Origin: Archilochus colubris | Lineage: Eukaryota; Chordata; Aves; Apodiformes; Trochilidae | Assembly: GCA_023079485.1 (NCBI GenBank) | Contig: CM041084.1 | Coordinates: 69,287,709 to 69,351,708 of the forward strand | Direction of reading: 5' to 3' | Length of the DNA stretch: 64,000 nt | In this document: piece by piece, positions 13,350-27,100 of the stretch | How the letters are laid out: the number at the start of each line of letters is the position of its first letter | Position numbering within the stretch: position 1 is the stretch's first letter | Made by a program: the position numbers and the translations under genes | Notes under the pieces: generated by a model | Database searches by the model: none | Told to the model about the DNA's origin: nothing | What the model saw: only the letters and a program-made list of their open reading frames with translations

Positions 13350-16300
13350 CTGCGTAGAAAGGCAGAGAAGATGCTATTAGTGAACCACTAATTATGGCTG
13401 CTACGTGATGCAAAGGCTTTTAAAAAATAATTATCTATTAACGAATGAGAAGGATAAACTATTATAAAGTCATATAGAATGTAGCATGTTCTGTTTCACT
13501 GATGACACAAGCAGTCATTTGGGCTAGGAAAGAAGCAGCTTCCAACCTTCTTTTGTATTTGTTCACCAGGACATTTATTGTGCTGTCCATTACAGCATCT
13601 TGCAGTGATGGTTGATAATGTTATTCACCAGTGACTAGGCTACAGGATACTGAGACTGTCTCTTATGACATTTTTCATTCTTCAATTTCTGCAGGAGCCT
13701 TTTGTTGCTCATAACTGTAGTGAACACATACTCTGATAACAGTCATGGTCAAACCATACTTCTAGGACAAGATAAAATCTTCCAATGGTTGGGCAAGCAC
13801 CACCCCACCTATTGCATGCTGAGCATTCTGAATTCCCTTTTTGATTTTCAAAAACATCCTGAAATGCTGTTTTACAGTACTAGCCCAGATCCTAGCTTCC
13901 CAGTTCTTCTGCAGGACAAGGTTTCCATATTCAGTAGAGCACAAATGCTGCTATTTGTCATTTTCATTGCAGGTTTAGCTGAGAGCTATAGGCAGGGACT
14001 AGGAGTTATTCACATTGGTATAGGATGGCCTTAGAATAAAGATAGCCTGGGTCTTGAGCAGCTTGCAAACCAGAAGCTGACTGAAGAGCACAGTAACAAA
14101 TTAGCTGACTGAAGCAAACACAGTGATTCTTACTCTGCTATGATATATATGCTAGCCACTGAGCTCTAGAACTCTGTACAATACATTGCTGTTCTTTCAT
14201 CTTTTTAAGACTTCCACCGTGTAGACCATGCCTGTACCATCTTAATAAATTCCTTTCCCAAGCATTTGTAGTTTCCCATTTCCATGCTCCTTTTTTTTCC
14301 ATGCATTTGTCAACAAAGCAATATCATCCAAGAGTTTATCAAATAAATAATCTCTAAAAATCATTACAGTACCTTGCCTTGTGCAGGGAGGAACACTGCT
14401 GCTCCAGACGTCTCCAAGGTTTCTGTGGTTCACATGAAGGCTACGGTGAGTTTATAGTGTGCCTGACCAGTTCTACAAAGGTTCTTATGACTCATGTCTG
14501 TGCAATTTGTTATGCCCTGAAGGCCACATCCCTGTGGAAGAATTGAATCATCTCAGAGTAGGATGTGATGGTGAGAATGATACTATACAAGACCCTTACA
14601 AAACTAACTCCAGAAGTATTTCTATAAACATTATTTTGGCAACAGGATAGTAACAACTTGAATGCACACTACTTTAAACAACCTTTATTTTGTGGTTTGG
14701 AGTGTTGTTTTTTTGGTTTTTTAATGCAGTTGCTGAGCTATTGATTTTATGATTCGTGTGATAAAAATTGTTTCTGAGGAACAGAGAGAGAAAAGAAAGA
14801 CAGTGACTTCCTATGTGTAAGCTTTTCTACTGTCCAATTGAGAAAGTATTTGTCACTACTAGTGGGTTTCTTTATCTTAGAAAAATACATTTTGGTTATC
14901 TTAGAGAATTCTAAGAATCTGCAACAAGGGAATTGCCACTGTGAGATAGTGAAGGTTGAGAAACAGGCACCAGACCCTTGCTTTTCTTATCAGTAGTAAC
15001 ATCACTAGAACCTGGTATGGGAGTAAGATTAGGCTTAATTTTCCTCCTGCTTCTGTTTCCCCACCATAATCTGAAAGCTGCTGTTTGACCAGTGTAGCAC
15101 TTCAGTAATCTGTTCTTATTTTCCATTCCAGAAATGGGTATTTTGGTCAAACCCCTTTTTTCCATCTGGTCTTGGCTACTAAAATACCTCCTTCCCTGAT
15201 TTTCCTTGCAGTCATGCTGTCCCCTCTTCTGTTGTCCTTTTATATATATATCTGTCCATCCCCACTCTGACCCCTAACTCAAACACTCTGTGTGGTCCTT
15301 CCTTTGCCCTTTATTTTATCCTTCATCCCTCTGCACTGTTGATAATAACACCTTCAAAACCTGGGTAGGAACTGCTCACCTCGCCAGGGCTGCCACCTTG
15401 ACACTGGGAAAGGCTCCTGCACAAGGTCTCTCTCCTTGGTATAAGCTGCCTTTGGAGAGCTTTCTTCTGACCTGCTGCCTATGATCATACACTTAACATG
15501 GATTAAAATTGTATGTACATCAGTGGCTGGCACTGAAGGTCCTGAAATGAGGAGTATCTGTAAAATTTGGCATAGGACATTGGAGGACACAGCTGCAAAG
15601 AGTCTCTAGCCAATGGTGAACCTTCTGTATCACTATAATTTGGCAATCAAAACCTTAGTTAATGTTGCTTTCCTAACTGTGAGGAATCTCACAACTTTAA
15701 TCAGATGGTATTTCCCTCCCCCCGGGTCTTTTGAAATTGTAGCTACACAAAACAAGCATGAGTTGTAATTAGATGCATTTATGTTTTCATAAATGAGATC
15801 AGCATAGCGTAGGAGAGGTGTTCACAGAAGAATTGATTGCTTCCATTATGGCTGGGAAAGTTGGAGTCTGTTTACATTGGCCTTAAGTGATTACCAAAGC
15901 CTAAATGATTTAAGTAATCATTGCAAATTAAGCTATGTTGTTGAACGAGTGATAGATACACTGGATAAGCTTCAACCCTTAGTGCAACTACTGTGAATTT
16001 TTTAGTTTAAAAGCAGAGGTGAATTTTATTTGCTGACTTATAATACAACTTGCTGCTTTACAAGAAGTGGCTGAGTGCAGAAGTGCTGGGTTAGACTGAG
16101 TAACAGGCTTGTGCCTTTGTAGAGGTGCTTAAAAAGTTACATCTTTTGCATGGCATGTCTGGATATTAGGAAAAAAAACAAAACAAAAAAACCACAGGTA
16201 ACTAAAATTAAAATTATACTCATCTCAAAGGACAACATATGTTAACTCAATGTGATGATTTGGTAATGTTTTCCAATATCCTTTTAAATTAGCACCACCA

Positions 16301-19300
16301 GAGAACATGGCTCAGTGGGGTGTGCTCCTGCTGACTCAGTAGCTGTGGTGCTCTCACTCCCACTGTGTACCAAACCAGCACAGCAGCACAGTAGGAGGCT
16401 TGTATTTGTATTAATAGTATCTTTCCTGTAAACAGTGAACTTGTGGGCTCTTTCACTGTAGTCATTCATGTTTCCATTTAGCCAGGACAAATATTGGCAG
16501 GACATCTCTGCCCAGATCTCAGCTATATAAATGCATTTTGTTTCCCTCCAGTTTCAGTGTAACTTGGCACAAGTCATTGTGACTTTCCAGCAGAGTGTGT
16601 TGCTCTGCTTGCCAGCACCTGGATTCAGGAGCAGGTGAAAGGATTGATGTCTGAGCAAAAACATTATAAAATGCTCTGTAAAGGCTCTTTGAGAGTCATC
16701 ACAGAAAGATTTTAGCTTCTGTTTTCACACAGTCTTTTAGGATACAGTTTTCCATGGCTGATTTTCATGTTCATCAGTAGTTTATTTTAGCTATCAACTC
16801 TGAATAGCTCTTGGAAATCTGGTTTGATTCAAAAGTAACATGTTCTGCATTTCAGGTAGATCAAAAGAGAAAGTGATGTTTGAAGGAAAGCACTGTCAAT
16901 ATTTTTTTTACCAGTATAAGCACTGTTTATTTGCTTGGGAGGGATTTAATTTGTGGTTCAGCCAGCAGAGTGCTCTATTCAAGTTTTTGGCTCAGCCAGA
17001 GCAGGCCAGTAGACTTTAAACACAAAATTATTTTAAATGTCCCCCAGCCCTTACAAGGGACTTCAGGAGGTACAAGAAGCATGGGAAGGAGAGGCTTTTG
17101 AAATCTGACAATGTTTTCATTCCTTTAGAGGTCTTATGTAAGTTTTTATAAATCTCTGTGTCATTTAAAGTTAAAAGCTGTCAGGAGGACAAGGACACAA
17201 ACTGAGAAAATAGTAGGGGTGCTGAGTGACTAAATACATGACCTTTTCTTGCTAGGGAGGACTCTCTTCTGGGTGATGCATCTGTCATAGTGAGTACAGA
17301 ATGAGCTTCTCCAAACCGTGTCAAATAATAATAAAAAAACCAATACGCATCACCTAGACAGGTTATAACAGATTTTGGGTTGTTCTATAGTAGATTTTTA
17401 TGTAGGATAAGTTTGTATCATCCTGAAATCTCAAATAATTTTTACATTTAAGAGAGATTAGATCTTTGAGTATCTTTTTTCCCTTTAAAGATTTGGTTGA
17501 GGATACACGTGTCTTTATTTTGAAACAGAGCAGATAGGTATCTCTTGTGTACCTCCTACAAGTAAGTTTGCAAACCTTTCCTTACCAAGCAATCTTTGCT
17601 GACATACTCTGGCAGTATTTAAAATCTAATGAGTTGCCAAAGGGTGTGGTGAGATTCCTGTATAAATATTGCTGAGGCTTTTTGCTCCACACCTGCAGAA
17701 AGTAAAGGTGTGGTGAAATTTGATAATACTGGCACAATTCATCATACTTGGCTATTAGTTCTACATGCTTTGGCTTAGACACTGTAATAACAAAGATAGT
17801 GCTTGTCCTGAGAAATTAAACTCTGTTAAGGAGTAAAACACTTCTGAGAAAGGTCTGATCTCTATATCTGAAAAGAGATAGCTGATCTGTTAATGACTGT
17901 GCACACTGTTTTCACATATGCGAGGGTGCAGTTTTCCTTTGAATGACTCAGGCAGTGAGCATTTTAAAGCATCCCAGGTAGCAGTTATCATTAAAAATAC
18001 GAAGAGTGGCCTGAATTTTTCAATCATGATACACAGCACTGCCTTATGAGTAATGACATATGTGTGCCTTGGACACACTTTAGCCGAAACTTGTCATTTT
18101 TCCGAGGGAACCTGTCAGAGGGTGTTAACTGTACGTCAGCTGCACAGCTACTGAATCAGAATGATCCCTGCTTTGTGTTAATGGGAGTTTCCCAGCCTGA
18201 AGTGCTATAGTGCAAGATGTGCCATGTTGTGGAATGAAGAATGTGAAATTCAAATCACTATATCTTCAAAGCACATTTCTAAACAAGGGTGCATCCTCAA
18301 CAGCAGCCTTGGGCTGATGTGTGAGAGAAGGGTATAGAGGAAGGGCTCTCTTTAAAGAAAACCATTTAAACTTTAACTGTGCTTTTTGTACAGCTCAACT
18401 GCAAATATTCTTGTCTGGGGGAATGACCTCAAGGCAGTTGGTATTTTGAGAAGTTTCATCAGGAGAAATTCCCCAGTACTCAGGGGTGGAAGTGTACTGG
18501 AAATCCCAGCTATTCACTGACCTGTTTGGCACCTGCTGGCTGTTCATAGTTTCATGCCTTTAAGACTGAGCTAAACTACCTAGTTAAGTGCACATACAAA
18601 GACAATAAGCCCAAAAGTGGGGCTTAGAATGTAATTTTCCCATCAGACTGACAAGGACCTTGAGAGAGCTGTAGTGTCATTGGCATCACATGAATATGTC
18701 TTCCCAATGCCATTGCAATTACACGACTCTTTCACCTTTCCATTTCACATGTCCTTTGCCTTTGCACAAAAGAACTCAATCTCTTGAAACCTAAAATCTT
18801 TCTACATGGCTCAAGTTAGCAAACTGTTTGTAACAGAGACCAAGTAGAAATTAATGATATATACATGACAAGTAAGACAAAATTATTTCATATTCCTTTC
18901 TGCTCTTAGACAACATATTTTGTTCCTCAGGCTTTTGGGAGAGATGCAAACAAAAGTGTGAATTTTCAATGTATTGCACTGAGGACCTTCTTTTAAAATA
19001 TCCTCTACTCTTCTTTACCAAAGTGTTTCCAAGGTCTTTAGAGTTGCTCTTTCCAGCTGTGATTCACCTGTATGAAGATCTTCATGGCTCCTGTATATCT
19101 TGTACTGCTATTTGTAGCTCTTTTAGCTCTTTCAAATTCAAAAGTATAACTCTCTTTGGGTAGTTCATAACTAGTGTGACTGTCACTTTCAGCTGCTTTA
19201 GACTTCTCTTTCTTCTTGTTCTACTTCTCTTCATTTTCTAGAGCTCTGGCTTTATATTCTGAGGTTTTCTCAATAACCCTTGCTTATGTGGTTGCTAATT

Positions 19301-22300
19301 CCTTGCCTGGACACATAGAGAGACTAAGCTAGTGACCTCAGCTCATTTGAATTTGGAGGTACAGAGGCAACATCAGGCCAAGGAAAGTCAGCAGAATACG
19401 TGTAAGGAGAAGAAGAGCATTTTCTCTCTGTAGCTGGAGGAATGGGCCCTCACCCCACCTACTGCAGGTGCAGCTTAGAGGCTGCAGGTGACACAACCTG
19501 ATTGCATGGCAGATGATGCCCCTAGGCAGCAGGAGTGGCAGCACTCTTCTCCCACTTTCTTTCTTAGTCCCAAACCTTCCTTTCTCTGATATTTATCCTC
19601 TTAAAACCAAGCCCTGTCCTCTTCCCTCACTGCCCTGAGGAGTGGATAGAGATTGCTGAAGGGCAAGGAGGATAAAGGTGAATGTAGTAAGGGTGGGGTG
19701 ATTAACAACTTGGGAAAAGGGAGTTACTGGAGAGCAGTGAACTGTGCCCAAGGGAAATGGGGCAGAATGAGAGAAAAATCGGAAGAGGAAAGAGGAATTG
19801 GTCTTGCACACAGCCGTGTGGAATTTAATGATTCCTTCTCCATCCCTTTTGTTCATCTTTAATTCCCGTATCTCTGCATTCATTACAGGAACTCATCTGA
19901 CACTATGCTCCTTCTTCATATTGGCGTCTTATCAGAACCACAGCACTGGAATTTTACCTGTGAAACCAAGAAATCAGCCTCCTACTGTAAGGATCTGCTG
20001 ACCTCCAGGATACTCCTCTTGTTATCTGGAGGGTGCCACTAATAGAAATTCACTGTTTGCCTGCTTTGATTTTAAAATGTGTGTTGCCATCACTAACATT
20101 TAGAAAAAGTAGTAAAGTGTTGTATGATTAGAAAAAAATTAAAGCTCAAAATTAATTTGGAAGGAGTACCATGCAATTGTGAGCATTTGCTCACGTCACA
20201 GGAAAGTTAGACCATATGGTATTACAGTCTTTATCTTGTGATATGTAAAAGTATAACAGTGAGGAAAAGAAGGCCAGGTACAAATGATAGCACACTGATA
20301 TCCATTTACAGCAACATGCAGATAAAGTATAAATTATGCTATTGGGACGAAAAAATATATGTAGCATGAAGCTATGGATTAGTACACCTTTGTACCTGCG
20401 TATTTGTAAATCATTTTAGGAATTTGCTGTTCACAGGGGCACTAAGCACTACTTGGGATTTACAAAGATATTCTGTAGACCTTGGTTCAAAGAGGGCTAG
20501 AAGTGAGGGGAGAAACAGTGAGAGCTTTGTGGGCTGACCATAGGGGAATGAAAATGAAGGAACTGGTAAGGCTCATTCTCTCATGTGGCCATCTCTCATT
20601 TGATGAGAGAAAGCTAAGCTGGCTGAATGGCTTGCACTACTTCTACATTAGTGAGATTTGTATTTATGTTTAAAATTAAATTAACCAGAGGTTAGTGGAT
20701 TCTCCAGCCTTGAAGATCTGCAGTCAGTAAAGCAACCTGCTACAGCTTTGAAAGCCAGATGACTGTCAGCTGCCCCCTCAAACCCAAGTTACTCACTAAT
20801 TCTATGAACTTCAGGAAACCAATCTTATTCAAATAACTGATTTTTTTTTTCCTAACTGAGCAATATTACCTAGACTCATATATTTGAAGAAATAGGATTG
20901 GAATAAACAACAGAGACCCTGGTTCAAATTCTGCCATCTCAATGGAAATTCATTACGTTAATTACCTTCCCACTTTAAGTCTTCAGGACAATGAACAAGT
21001 GTGGGCTTGTATTTGTGCAACTCACTAATCCTTTGACTTAACTATTTCTCTTTGCACGTGTAAAATTACAAATACATGTGGGATGTGATGGCAGAGCAGT
21101 AAAAGCCTCTTATGGTGGGTCCTAAAGCTGTGAGTCAGAGCCTTCTTCCATACTTGTGCTGAAAGAAATACTGGGAGTAAAAGAAAAGGTGACCGAGCTG
21201 TACTTAGTGATGCAGTGGAGAGTCAAAGTCTTTGGGACATGGTGGGGACTATTTTGCACCTTTGTGGATGAAGAGAGAAAGCTGTAACCTTCTCAGCTGA
21301 CACAAAGGAGAGGACTTGTTCCATGCTTCATGATGGAGAACTGATATCTTGTCACCCACCTTGGATGCTACATTCAGGTCTGTCATTTATATGCCTGTCA
21401 TTACAGAAGCTACAGTGCCTCAGGTGTGGAAGGCTGCTGAAGTTCTTAACTGTTAGAACAATATTTCTGTGTCTGAGGTTTGAGGATCCCAACATCCTTT
21501 GCTCAGTGGGTGTGTGATTTGCCAAGTCCCAAACTAGTTTAAAACTTTTCAGTCTCTGAAAACATAGGGATAAGAATGTTAAGGAAGTGACTACTGAGGA
21601 CAGAAATATGACTGCATGTTACTGTGATGGTAGAGGTCAGCAGAAATCATGAGTCCACACTGAGCCTATCTGTCTACAGGAACAGATGTATTTCTTTTCA
21701 TCCTTTGTTTGTGAAGAAGTATGTTTTGATTTATAACAACCACAATGCCCTAGAAATAGTGTCTTTTTGGAATAAATTTACTGAAAATGAGTGCCCTGAG
21801 GATTTTAGGCTCTATATCTCCATGATCAGGTCAACAGTGATGATGGTGTCACGTTAACTTCCTTTTTTTACAAGATTGTGTTTGCTACCAGCAAGCTATG
21901 CCTTGTATGTACTGCCAAAATATGTGTTATCTTGAGTGGGGTGAGGCTGGGCAGAGGCAGGGGGAGTAGCCAAAGTAAGTAGAGCAAACAAAATGCTGTA
22001 TGCTGGAACTTAAAAACATCACCACAAACCACCCTGCACAGGTGCCTTGCTGTGCATACTGGGGTCAGAAAAGAGCACAGCTTTCTTCAATAATTTCACA
22101 ACCCCCTCAAAAAAAAACCCCACCAACCCTCTCTTTAACTCATCAGGTTACTTCTTTGTGGCAGTTCTTCACTAGTCTGATGCCTTTCTTTTTTCAGTGA
22201 CAAAGGGAAGAATAATTAGTTCCAGAGGAAAACTGTTAACTTGCCACAGGTATTGCTACTTTTATTATGACTATTCTCTTTAGTTACAAAATAAGCACCT

Positions 22301-22648
22301 ATAAAGCCTTATGAATACACCACAAAAATAACAAGAAAATTCCTTTCCATTTCCCATTCTCATGTGTTCTCCAAGGTAGTGTTCTTGTCTCAGTAGGATG
22401 CAGATTATGCACAAACCCAGCTGCCTTCCAAACTGTTTATCAGCTGCTGTTAAAAAGAGAGACTGAATGAATCATGGTTTGTGCTGGAAGAGTTATATCT
22501 CACTAGTTTGAGTTTTGTGTATGAAATATTATGGGTCATGCTGCTCCTTCCAGGCAGAAAATTGATCTCAGTATTTTATCTTAGACCAGTTAGGACAGGC
22601 TCTCATTCCACATCTCTCTGTAAGCAATGAACCAACTTTGATAAAACA
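13350..22648. other. Intergenic region between SERPINB2 and OVAL: no gene recognised
   Basis: More than 9 kb without a serpin exon on either strand. I searched for the conserved exon 3 start (VLHF), exon 7 end (DVSGLEQ-like) and exon 8 motifs and found none here. The SERPINB2 promoter and first exon should be near the left part but are not identifiable. Base composition is AT-rich and ordinary; short open frames show no known domain. Confidence 0.6.
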
Positions 22649-23385
22649 ACCATAGATTCATAGAATACCTCAACCTGGACGGGAGCCATAAGGATCAAAT
22701 CCACTCCCTGCTTCTCTCAGGACTACCTGAAACTAAAGCATATCACTAATATCCACTAATATCCAGACACTCATTGAACTCTGACAGGCTTGGCACCCTG
22801 ACCACTGCCCTGGGGAGCCTGTTCCAGTGACCAACCACCCTCTCAGTGAGGAACCTTTTCCTAATGTCCCATCTGATTTTCCCCTGCAGCTTCATTCCAT
22901 TTCTTCCAATCCTATCTCTGGGCACCAGAGAGAGGAGATCAGCCTCTCTCTCGCCACTGCCTCCTGTGAGGAAGTTGTGCATTGCTGAGGGGTGAGTGAC
23001 CTCATGGCCAAACTGAGTGACCTCAGCTGCTCCTTGTAGGTCTTGCCCTTGAGACCTTTCACCCTCTTGGTCACCCTCCTCTGGACACCCTCCAATAGTC
23101 TGATGTCCTTCTTATATTGAAGGGTCCAAAAGCACAGGTAGTACTCAAGGTGGGCTCACACCAGTGCAGTGTAGAGTGGGACATTCACCTCCTCTGACAG
23201 GTGAGCTATACTATGTTAGATGTATCCCAGGACAAAGTTGGCATTTCTGGATTCCAGGGCATCCACTTGATTCAAATTCAAGTTTCCATCAACCCAAACA
23301 CCCAGGTCTCTTTCCAGGCTACTCTTCAGCCCAGTTTGTTCCCCAGTTTGTATGTATAACCATGATTACCCTGTCCCAGATGCAC
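22649..23385 (-). mobile_element. CR1 LINE fragment, 3' portion
   Basis: The left end begins with the typical CR1 3' terminus (ATTCATAGAAT on plus), so the element lies on the minus strand. Translation on minus gives the CR1 reverse transcriptase C-terminal pattern (EGVQRRVTKRVKGLKGKTYKEQL) with frameshifts. It is truncated and dead. It sits close to the expected OVAL 3' end, in the same orientation as OVAL. Confidence 0.9.
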
Positions 23386-23425
23386 TTGAAATAGTCCAAA
23401 TGAAATGCTTTTGCTTAAACATGTT

Positions 23426-23431
23426 TTTATT
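23426..23431 (-). promoter_or_regulatory. OVAL: Candidate OVAL poly(A) signal AATAAA
   Basis: TTTATT on plus gives AATAAA on the coding strand, about 670 bases after the ovalbumin stop. The 3' UTR length resembles that of chicken ovalbumin as I recall it. The CR1 element begins just beyond. Cleavage would be some 15-25 bases further left. Confidence 0.55.
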
Positions 23432-24101
23432 ATGATTTAAAGAGCAAAACAGTATATCCACAAGACCCATTAGATATGGATACATGGAAAACAATTTGAA
23501 TAGTAACATGCCATATTTGGGAGCCAAAAAGATTTAAGGATAAATATGAATTATAAGGTTTCTATATTGCATCTTTAGAAAGTGAGGAAGAGCCTTGCAG
23601 TATCAGGAGCACAAAGAAAAAACAATTGCCTTGTCTGAGCAGGAGTGGTTGGTGACAGTTTAGAGTTTCATCTGGGAGCTTTCAAGTGACTAATTCAAGT
23701 CAGTTTCAAGTGAGGAGTTAGCCATAGAGAAACCTGGCTTAACTAGAAGACTGCATTTTTGCCCCTAAAACTTCTGCTGATAAATGGGGTTGTGTTTTTT
23801 AAGTGGGATGATTTGGCACTATTATTGTTAAGTTGCACCAAGATCATTTTTGTTAATGCTCATGCCTTCTTTGGGTCCAAGTTTCATCCTCTTAACTCTT
23901 CATCAGTGAGTAAATAATATTACTCTGCAGAAAGAAAAGGCAAAGGGGCTCTGTTTTCATTTCTCTGACAATTTTTTTTTTTAATAAAGCCTTCCTGTTT
24001 TAGAAAAAAATGGATGAAAGGGAAAGGGTGTACTTCTTTTTGCCCTTGATACTGCAGTGCTTCATTTCTAGGGAAAAGAAATTCTTTCAGCTTTCTTCTC
24101 T

Positions 24102-27100
24102 TTAAGGAGAAATGTATCTGCCAAAGAAGAGGATGCTGTTGGTTGGGTTGTGCCTGATCAAGAAGAGGAAAGGGCGGTCAGCCTTCCACTCTTCAGAGAC
24201 ACTTGTAACCTCCACCTCAGGTCCTGGTGAGCCTACCACCTCACTGCCTGCTTCCTGGATTTCCACAAATGCCTCATGGACAGCTTCAGAAATCTTCAGG
24301 CTCTCTGCTGAAGAGATGCCAGAGAGATTGGCTGAGGAACTGAAGAGGTCAGTGATACCCAAGGCCACTAAGACAGATGTGAGGTTATATTTTTCCTCAA
24401 TTTTCATGCGGGGGAGGTACACTTTGATGTTCCTCTCTTCCTTTGTATTGGAGCTGATCCACTCGATGAGTTTTTCAACGGTGATTGAAGACTCAAGCTG
24501 CAAGGAGACAAGCAAATGAGAGCACAACTTCCGTTTTGGTGATGCAATACCAGTGTACTGGCGTTTTTTTCTAGGTATATATGGATATTAATGTTTCTAG
24601 GAAATGGAAGCACACTATGACTCTTTCTTCTGTTCTCTGTCCTGCTTCCTATTTCGTTAATAGGCTTACTGCCAAACAACTTTCCTAATGAGGTGGCTAC
24701 TCAGCAAATTTCACCTAAAGCTCTTCTGTATGTATTTTCTTTGCTTCAGAGATGTATTCCAAAATAATTTTGTACTTCTGAGTTGTAATTTTAGAAGTTC
24801 TAATTTTAAGAACTTCACGTAATCAGCTGTTCATGGTAACCAATAACTAGTACCTGAACATTCAGTTATCATATGGAAATTTAGCTGTGTTCAAATGCCT
24901 CTCCATTTTTATAACTCAGATCCCTTGAGTTAGTGTACAAACATTTCATTCGACTCTCATTTATTACAATCTGTTCTGCAGTGAAGAACTACTAAAGCAG
25001 TTCTTTAAGCAACCCATGCTCAGCATAAACTGCTGCAGGACCACTGAGACAGCTGCATGCTTCCATGCAGCAATCCCTTGTTGCCAGTGTTCAGATCAGT
25101 GCTGGTGAACTGTTTTAGGATTGTGTTATAGTGAAGGTCTTTGCAGCACTTAAATTTCACTGTTTATAGTTTTCTGAAACCCAGCTGCTAGGGCCATACC
25201 TGCTCCAGGCCAGAGACATCATCAGGCAATAGCACCAACATGCTCAGCTGCCCACTGGCATAGGGAAGTTCCAGGATCTTCACTTTCTCAGAAGCCACCA
25301 CTGCCACTTTAAATGAACCAATCTGAGACATCATCTGCACGGGTTTGCTTTCTTGCTGCAAAATCAAGTAAGATAATATAGTTTTCAGAAATATTATTCT
25401 AAGAGGGGAGAAATGGCTACTTACAGTTAACACTACAGAAGGCTCTTGTTCAGGAGGATTCTATAACAATTTGTCTACTCTCTTCAAGAATTCTAGAACA
25501 TGCTACCTTTATGGTGATTGTTCCCATGTACCTCGGTTATTCTGAAAGGCACTTCCTGGGTGTCTTCATCCTTAAATGCTCTCTCCCACAATCCTTTGAA
25601 GTAAATGGCATTGACAAGGATCATTTCTGTTTGGGGATCCACAGAGCTTGGTTGAAGGAGACTTTTGATCATTCCTTTAAGAATGCATAGGAAAAGAAAA
25701 AACATGCACATAACACATCAGTGTATAACACATCTTACTTGGCAAGCACTACATTCAATGAAGGGTATAAAAAGAATTTGTAGGGAGAAGGCTGTAGGGC
25801 AGGGATGTTTTGGTTTTGCAGTTGTAATCTTTTACTTCCAAGGCTGATTTGCTCGCTGCTGTTGGCAATAGCTATTGTTTCCCTTTCTGTAAAGAATCAT
25901 CATGAGAGATAGAAGATCCAGAGATTTACTTGTTACAAAATGAGTCAACGTGTATATATTGTGACAATGAGAAGAACTACTGGAACCTTTTGTCCCAGGG
26001 TGGTCTCCAACCCAAACATAAACATAGATACTTCTTGCTTCAAACCAAAGATAAAAGGAGATGTCTATACCAAGAAAGGAAACCAGAGTTATACTCTGCT
26101 TTTTTTCTAATACTTTGTTCTTGTTTATTCTGCAGTCTTCATGCACACAGCAAGCTCCTCCGTTAGTGCTATTCCACCAGTGGCTTAATCATTGTCTGGT
26201 TTTCTCCTGCAAAGTGTGACATCACACCAGAGGTTGTGTGCTAATGCATATTTTCATTTCAGGTAAAATTCAGCATATTTTATCTGTGTTTGCTGTTTGG
26301 GCCATGTGTTTCAAACATGAGACCAAATAATATTTTGACAGGGGGTTGGAAGAGACTGGAAGAGTTGGAGGAACCACATGGACATGCAGTAGGGTAAACA
26401 TTCCAATTGTGATATGCCTCTTTCTGGGCATTTCATATACCTTCCTACCATTTCTTTACTTTGTGATTTTCCATGGCCTTTCACCTGTTAAGATTTCTCA
26501 AGTACCTTATGACTGCATGCCATACTCCACAGGCACATAACTCTGGGAATCTTGAGGGCAAAACACACTGATCAAAGGATACCCAGATTCTCAGTGTTAG
26601 TATCAAAACATTTGTCAATATTTACAAAGTATATTCTAGTGCAGTCTCTTTCATCAGAACTGGAAGTACTACATACACACAAAGCCTCTTAGATATAGAG
26701 AGTCCCTTAGAAGTAGGTATCTGAGGGAAAAAAATAAAATAATGGTAGTTTCATATCCAGGAACTGATCTATTATCCAAGAGAAGGAACAGAGGTCAATA
26801 TTTTGGATTTTTTTGTTTGTTTCTTAACTTAAGCATGCTCATATGCTGCTCAAACATGGGGACAGAAGGAAAAATACTTATGCCAATACTTAGTTTGCTC
26901 TTACCATCTGTCTGACTTTCAACCCAGGAATTGATGACCTGTCTGGCTTGTTCTGCAGCTGTTTGAAAGTTGATAGTTTCCAAGCCTCCTTTGTACATTT
27001 CCTTCACACATTGTAAGTATTCCTGCAAAGTTAGAGTATGCAGTTTTCAAATCAGAATGTCAAAGCATTTTGGAAACATGAAATGCAAGACTGAAATTAA

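Noticed and set aside
22746..23095. Minus-strand frames resembling a reverse transcriptase end
   Set aside because: They belong to a truncated CR1 LINE with frameshifts, not to a host gene.
24112..24519. Plus-strand open frame of 135 codons, with similar ones at 43735-44205 and 57318-57692
   Set aside because: These are antisense shadows of the last exon of the three ovalbumin-family genes. Their similarity to each other follows from the conserved serpin sequence on the minus strand.
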